From: Coniella vitis
Taxonomy: Eukaryota; Ascomycota; Sordariomycetes; Diaporthales; Schizoparmaceae
Length of the DNA: 64,000 nucleotides
NCBI GenBank assembly: GCA_011317545.1
Contig: WUJK01000006.1
Location: forward strand, 1,860,001-1,924,000
Direction: 5' to 3'
Shown: positions 58,556-64,000 of the stretch, in pieces
How the letters are laid out: every line of letters starts with the position of its first letter
Numbering within the stretch: the stretch's first letter is position 1
Program-made: the position numbers and the translations under genes
The notes under the pieces: generated by a model
What the model saw: the letters and a program-made list of their open reading frames with translations, nothing else
Databases searched by the model: none
What the model was told of the DNA's origin: nothing

Positions 58556-59718
58556 TTACTGCGCCTTCTTGGCCCTTATAGCAGCAAGCTTCTTCTCGCG
58601 GCGCTTCTTGGATGCCTCCTCGCCAGCCTCGGTGTCCAAAAAGTAGTCCCACCAGCGGAAGCTCGAGGCGTAGTTGCCGATGAACTTCTCGTGGTGCACG
58701 TCGTGGTGCTGGGCGCCGGCCCAGAAGGGCAGAATGTGGCGCAGACTCCATGGGAAATCATAACCAGAGTGCGCGTCAATGGCCTGGAAGAGACGCAGGA
58801 TAATCCACATGTACATGGTGAACAGGTGCAAGTCGCCAGTGATGGACACCCAGAGGATGGGGCTGCCCACAGTTCCAACGGCCAGCAGCATAACTTCGAT
58901 TGGCGAGGCGTACTCGGCGGCCAGACCGAAAGGAGCCGAGTAAGTGTGGTGCAGCTTGTGGATGTTCTTGTAGAGCGGGCCGTAGTGCAGCGCGCGGTGG
59001 AACCAGTAGTGCCAGGCGTCTTCCATAACGAAGAAGATGGCGATCTGGTAGGCCATCTTGAACCAGGAGGGGAAGGGGACATTGTAGTCCATGCCAAAGT
59101 ACATGGCGATGGGGTGGAAGAGCCAAATCTGCGGAAGCTCGACGGTGACGTGGCTGAGAAAGACTAGGGCAGCACAGTCAAACTGCTCGCGCCACGAAGG
59201 GATTTTTTGCTGTTGGTTGTATGTTAGTGAATTCTTCAATTGGACCACTTTTGGCACGGTAGGCAGATGGTGCCGAGGACGGGACGAAAAAGGGGTCCCG
59301 CGTTTTCGAGTTTCTAGCGCGACAAAATAGACAGAGAACGAGAGCCACACTCACATTTTGCAGCTTGTATTTGTTGAAAGCAGGAATGGCGTCAATGATT
59401 ATAAAAGGCAAACAGCGGCCAAAGTAAACAATCTCGTGGATAGCAAAGGACATGATGCCGGTGGCGAGGTTGTCATTTTGCATCCAGAGGTACCAGGCAG
59501 CCCAGGCGCGCTCGAGGATGTTGAGGTGAACATTGATCTTGGAGACCTCCTCAAAGACGGAGAAGTAGTCACTGGGCGAGGTCGAGTTGAGGGTCGAGGT
59601 GATGGTGGAGTTGAGGGATGACAGCGTCGTGCTTCTAGATTGGGAGCTTGTCAGTTTCTATCGAACAACAGAGAGGGCTGAATTGGCAAGCCAAAAAAAC
59701 ATACACGACGGTCGCCAT
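58556..59718 (-). CDS. erg25: C-4 methylsterol oxidase
   Basis: Di-iron ER membrane oxidase that oxidises the C-4 methyl groups of 4,4-dimethylzymosterol in ergosterol synthesis. Three exons: a 14-nt start exon 59718-59705 (MATV), 59634-59355 and 59209-58556, joined in phase to 315 residues. Exon 2 encodes VSTTLSSLNSTITST and the membrane segment of NDNLATGIMSFAIHEIVYFG. Exon 3 carries the three histidine boxes of the fatty-acid hydroxylase superfamily: HRALH (169-173), HKLHH (182-186) and HHDVHH (266-271). EDAWHYWFHRALHYGPLYKN is diagnostic for Erg25. The tail is Lys-rich (KKRREKKLAAIRAKKAQ), matching an ER-retrieval-like end. The second sterol gene of the window, with ERG1. Confidence 0.94.
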
Positions 59719-61424
59719 GGCGAATGTTACGGAGCCGAGTTGGCGCTCCGGATAAGATGCGACAGCCCTTTCGAGGTGGTACAGAGGGGCGACAGAGACT
59801 TGTGCCGATTGCACGTCTGTTGGAGGGGTTGCTCAATTGTCGCAAGAGGCGAGAGCAGTAGAGGAGGGGGGGCGAGAGGAGAAGAATGACAGTCGGGATC
59901 GAATGAAGACGGTGGCAGCGACAAGTCGCAGAGGGAGTTTTATTATTTCTCGTACGGCACCCAGCGTGACGGGAATTGACGGACAGGGGTTCTACTGGTG
60001 GCTACTGGTGGCCTAACAGGGGATCGGTACCTACTGAGAGTAGGTAGCATCCATTACAGGCCATGATCAGCCAATCTGGCCCCACTTTTAGAAGAATGAG
60101 CAGATGGGTTATCCTTCTTTTCCGTGTTCCGTAGGGCCACATAGCGCCCCAGCTCGCCTTGCCCGCCAGCCCGTTGCCCCCCTGCCCCTCTGAGCCCCCC
60201 CCACCACCAAGCACCACCTGTGCCCCTGATCCCCTTGCGGACCGTGCGCCACTAAATCACTGCAACACCACGCCCGCCCAGCATGACACCATTGGCTCCC
60301 AAGAAGGCACAGAGAGGCCCCCAACGGTATCACTACATACAGCTAGGTAGTATACATAGTAGTACTATCCAACGCCTGTACCCTGACTGCACAAATGCTG
60401 TCCAGGCTACCCAGTGTACGTGGGTAGTTAGATGGGGATTGTACACCTTGCCATGTCCTATGTAGGCCACGACTGCAGCCAAACTCAAAGTGCCAGACTG
60501 AGAGCAATCGTTGTCCAATTCAACCGCCACGTCGACTGTTTGCCAGTTGGAAGCAACTTTTATGCTTTCATCTACGCAATAAAGCGTAGTACACAAGCAA
60601 CTTAGACATACCCGGGTGCATAAGAAAGTGGTCGCGCAACTTTACTTGGCGGGAGCAGCCGAGACGCAGTTACGGCCAGACAGTCAGATACCAGTGCCTG
60701 TTAGGCTGTCAGCTCGGCTTGATGACGTCTCAATGTAGCTGGTGCTGTCTCAGCGACTCTGGTTGGCTTATCGTTGGAGTCATCATTTCGCAAAGTCCCC
60801 CAGACGCAACAATGGCCTGCAACTGCAACTGCTGCCAGCACGGCAAAAGGTTGGCCCACATCTACCAGCCACGATAAACTTGCACCTCCTCAAAAGTGCT
60901 GCTGCTCCTCTTCACTGACTGTCACACAACCTCTTCTACAATCATCCCGAACTGGCATCCAGGCATTGCGTCGTGCTGCACTGTGCTTCTGCTGCTCGCA
61001 GTTGTTTTCTGCGGCAACTTAGTAAGTACCTACTTCTTACTGAGCAGCCTCGCAAGGCTGAGAGGCTTCCAAGTCCCCAGCCACTGACTTGCCGTGCAGC
61101 GATTACCCACTTCTTTTCTCATTCCTGCAGCTTTCTTTCCCCCTTCGCCTCTCGGCTTCTCACCCATCCGAGAAACCATAGCTAATCTTGTGTGGCCTGA
61201 TCAAGCCTGACCCAGCAAGACCCAGCAGCTGCCCAGCTTCCCACCCTCCAAGCAGCATCCCTATTCCCCATTCCGCCTCCCGCCACTGCCAGAAAGGCCC
61301 CAGACATCTCTTCCAGGGCGAGGTGGGACAAAGACGGGACAGGATAGGACTGTACAAGTACATACCAAGCACGGGGCAGGCGCTTGCTCGTCCGTGATGC
61401 CTCTTGCGCCCGTCTAACTACACC
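59719..61424. other. Divergent intergenic, ERG25 / NCA2 (1.7 kb)
   Basis: ERG25 promoter on the left and NCA2 promoter and leader on the right. It contains a TACATAGTA copy (60353-60361) and C-rich stretches. No gene is recognised. Confidence 0.5.
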
Positions 61425-63532
61425 ATGTCTATTGTGGCCGAGTAAGAAGAAAATATGCCCCAAATCCAGCCCAACAAGCAAACGGGAACTCCCGCCCACC
61501 TTCATCTAACACTTTGCTGCTGCTTAGTCAAGTTCGGCGCATAGACGCCCAGATAGATCGCATCCTCCTCAAGCCGCTTGTCGAGTCCGAGGACAAGTTT
61601 GCCGTTGACGAGCAAGACGATGGAGAAACCGAGGGCGGCGCCCGCAGCATCGTTAGCGCAGACTTGTCGTCTCCCAGGGTCAATGACTTACTGCGCATCG
61701 TAAAGAAACTGTCTAGCACCTCTACCGCCGTCCTACCTGCTGCCCACATCCGGGACCTTATACACGATTCCGGCCTTGCCACAGCGGATGAGCAGCATGC
61801 CCTCGAGGCTAAAGGCCAGTATGAGTCTGAAGTTGAATGGTTGCTCGTGAGCAAGGCCACCACCCAAATCTACGGCTTGATTCTCAACACGTTTCTTGAT
61901 GACATCATCCCCCTGAGTCACGATATCTGGTATTGGGATCAAATCCTCGGCTCCTACTCCTACAGCAGCCTCTACGCTGTCCAAACCTCGCCAGCGCGCT
62001 GGTATCTCTGGGCAAAGGACATTTACCGCGAGAGCTCTGTGCGCTCGACATTTTCGCGCCGCACCAGCCTCTTTAGCATGACTCCACAACTCCCCAGTGA
62101 CAGCCTCTCTCAAAGATGGAGCCGGTTCTATGGGATTGTGCGCGAGACCGTGGTTGATCGGTCACTCAAGGATGTACAGCATAAAATGTTTTCTACCGTG
62201 TCGCTCTGCCGGTCCGCAGCTAGGCGAAAGCAGAGCCAGCTCAAGAAACTGCGGGAAATGACAGCAAGTGGATTGGGTGTGCTCATTGATGAAGGACTCA
62301 GCTTCGGGATCGACGACTACAAGAGCGAGGCACAAGACCATGGCATGGAATGGAAGGGCGTCGTTGAGCGAAGTATCGCCTTAATGGATATGGTGCTGCG
62401 AGATGTGGCGACCCTGGAGCACGGCGTCTCTGAATTTGAGGATAAGGTGTTTGCTGGCGTCGAGCAGGACCCTGACCTATCTATTCATGCCGAGGACATG
62501 GTGAGCAAGCCAGCTGTCATGGCACGCCGCCTGCTCTTCCTTTTGGACCAGCGCATCCCAACGCATGCTGCAACCATGCGCCAAGTCGTGCAGGAAAACG
62601 GACAGCCATCGCGCATCGTTAGATATTGGCTCGCTGCTGGCATCTTGCTCGTCTCTTCTTCCACCATCCTCCGCATCCTGGTCAACCGCAGAGCAGACAT
62701 TGTAGACTGGATCCGCGACTTTGGCGTCACGGCTCGCGACTTTTGGTTTAACTGGGTTGTGGAGCCGGTTCGCAAAGTTATTGGGACCATCCGCCACGAC
62801 TCACAATCCGAGATAGCCATCATGAGCCGCGACAGCCTGAAAGCCGACCGCGAGAGCCTGCAACGCATGGTCGTCGACTTTGCTGTGGACAAGCCCGCTC
62901 TTGCAGGTGCTAGCGCGCCTTTGACCGAGCCGCAAATTGCCGAGATTCGTGCCAAGGTCAAGGAGGGCGACGTCACTCCCGTGCTCAAGGCCTACGAACA
63001 GGACCTCCGGCAGCCGTTTGTTGGTGCCATTAGGGGAGACTTGGTGCGCAGTCTGTTGATTCAGGTGCAAAAAACCAAGGTTGATCTTGAGGTTGCCATT
63101 TCTGGGATCGATGCGCTGCTCAAGTCGCAGGAACTTGTCTTTGGCTTTGTTGGGCTTACGCCTGGTCTCCTGGTCTCTGTAGCCGTGCTTTCATATCTGC
63201 GAGGGATGCTTTTTACTAACCGCAGAGGCGCACGCCGCCATGGGGAGCGTGTGGGACGGTGTGTGCGAACCTTGCGCAACATTGACCGCATCTTCAGCGA
63301 AGCGACGCCCAGCCAGAACAATTTGTTATCGTACAAGGATCACGGTCTGCTTGTCACTGAAGTGCACATCCTGCGCAATCTCGTCCGGTCTGGTCGGCTC
63401 ATGCCGCGTGAGATTGAGGGAGACTTTTTGGAGGACCTGGATGACTTGGCCAACGTCAAGGGGATACAGATTCAGCAGCGGGCACTGGAGAGGATTCGAT
63501 GGGCGTATGCTCGATGGCTGCATGCCAACTAA
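61425..63532 (+). CDS. nca2: Nuclear control of ATPase protein 2 (Nca2)
   Basis: Mitochondrial membrane protein; yeast NCA2 affects expression of ATP synthase subunits 6 and 8. Two exons: a 17-nt start exon 61425-61441 (MSIVA) and 61528-63532, joined in phase to 673 residues reading MSIVADQVRRIDAQIDRILL. The larger exon has no nearby in-frame ATG at its 5' edge, which supports the upstream mini-exon; borders are GTAAGA and GCTTAG. Conserved blocks include DIWYWDQILGSYSYSSLYAV, MTASGLGVLIDEGLSF, RDFWFNWVVEPVRKVIGTI, MSRDSLKADRESLQRMVVDF and GLLVTEVHILRN. Hydrophobic segments lie at about 376-396 (WLAAGILLVSSSTILRILV) and about 540-560 (GFVGLTPGLLVSVAVLSYL). Confidence 0.93.
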
Positions 63533-64000
63533 GCAAGGCCATACTACCACGATAGATGCACGGACAAATACATAGTCAAGGGGGAAAAGAAGAAAGAAAA
63601 GTAGGGGTGGTACTTTTACGATGATGTTGCATGAGACATGGCGTACGGAAATCTGATGAAAATGGATATTTGCTTGCTTGCTCGGCTTGCTTGCTCAAGG
63701 CAGAAGTAAGATCATAACTTTATATTTGTGTGTCTCTTTCTCATTATTTGAGGTCCCACATGAACTGCAATTTATTTGTATAAGGGCAGGTGTCTACGTG
63801 GATGGACGTGCATAGTGGTTGGCGAGGTGGATTACTTCTACTTGATAAGCCCGGCAAGACCTGGTCACTTTCCCCCGCAAGGCATCTCAAAGGTTGGGTG
63901 CAGATGACTGGCGTTCCCTAATCCAGCTTGAAACACTATATTTTGAGAAGCTAAGTACGATTAGATTGAGTTTGCGGTTGTATACTGCCATATTGTGATA
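63533..64000. other. NCA2 3' flank to window end
   Basis: AT-rich DNA after the NCA2 stop. No further coding start, RNA gene or repeat is recognised before the window ends. Confidence 0.5.

Noticed and set aside
58205..59167. 320-codon plus-strand frame across ERG25
   Set aside because: Antisense shadow of ERG25 exon 3, whose histidine boxes are conserved on the minus strand.
1..64000. tRNA genes, rRNA, CRISPR array, transposase or reverse transcriptase
   Set aside because: I looked for the T-loop GTTCGA context, long terminal or inverted repeats and transposon protein motifs and saw none convincing. A covariance-model tRNA scan and a repeat library search would settle this.

Overview
The window looks like chromosomal DNA of a filamentous ascomycete (Pezizomycotina). 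Genes are split by short GT-AG introns (about 50-125 nt, often with CTAAC/CTGAC branch sites). Gene density is about one per 3 kb. Several proteins are typical of filamentous ascomycetes: KapC-type bZIP, Polycomb EED, ergosterol enzymes, NCA2 and complex I NDUFA5. I cannot place it below subphylum from sequence alone. No rRNA, tRNA, CRISPR array or intact transposon was recognised.

Twenty protein genes are well supported, all by conserved sequence; most exon structures were rebuilt here by joining splice sites in phase. Left to right: a Ran-binding FG protein (+, 927-2897); HRQ1 helicase (+, 3834-7580); complex I NDUFA5 (+, 9099-10114); Yip4/YIPF6 Golgi protein (-, 10747-11820); a two-PAS-domain protein (-, 12813-14911); a 4.4 kb gene-poor stretch; EED of PRC2 (+, 19309-21510); RRN11 of the Pol I core factor (-, 21672-23306); the MME1-type mitochondrial carrier (-, 24370-25692); inner-membrane protease IMP2 (-, 26619-27247); a large mitochondrial PPR-like protein (+, 27806-31081); squalene epoxidase ERG1 (+, 32386-33912); ALG5 (-, 34767-36143); PSY2/PP4R3 (+, 38556-41685); a GH13 maltase (+, 43422-45297); a 5.6 kb gene-poor stretch; KapC bZIP (+, 50862-53226); ARP5 of INO80 (-, 54122-56726); pterin carbinolamine dehydratase (+, 57347-58129); ERG25 (-, 58556-59718); NCA2 (+, 61425-63532).

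The content is mostly housekeeping rather than one pathway or a biosynthetic cluster. Themes are mitochondrial biogenesis (NDUFA5, MME1, IMP2, PPR protein, NCA2), sterol synthesis (ERG1, ERG25), chromatin and DNA maintenance (EED, ARP5, HRQ1, PSY2) and secretory-pathway functions (Yip4, ALG5). IMP2 and the PPR gene share a 558-bp divergent promoter, and ARP5 and the dehydratase share a 620-bp one.

Points worth a second look: a 9-mer (TACATAGTA) that recurs in intergenic DNA and forms a perfect 20-bp palindrome at 16121-16140; a GC-AG intron in PSY2; a probable 60-nt in-frame intron inside EED; an unusually long 1.38-kb first intron in kapC; four genes opening with coding exons of only 14-28 nt; and two gene-poor stretches holding uncharacterised small open frames. 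I found no convincing new multi-gene system.
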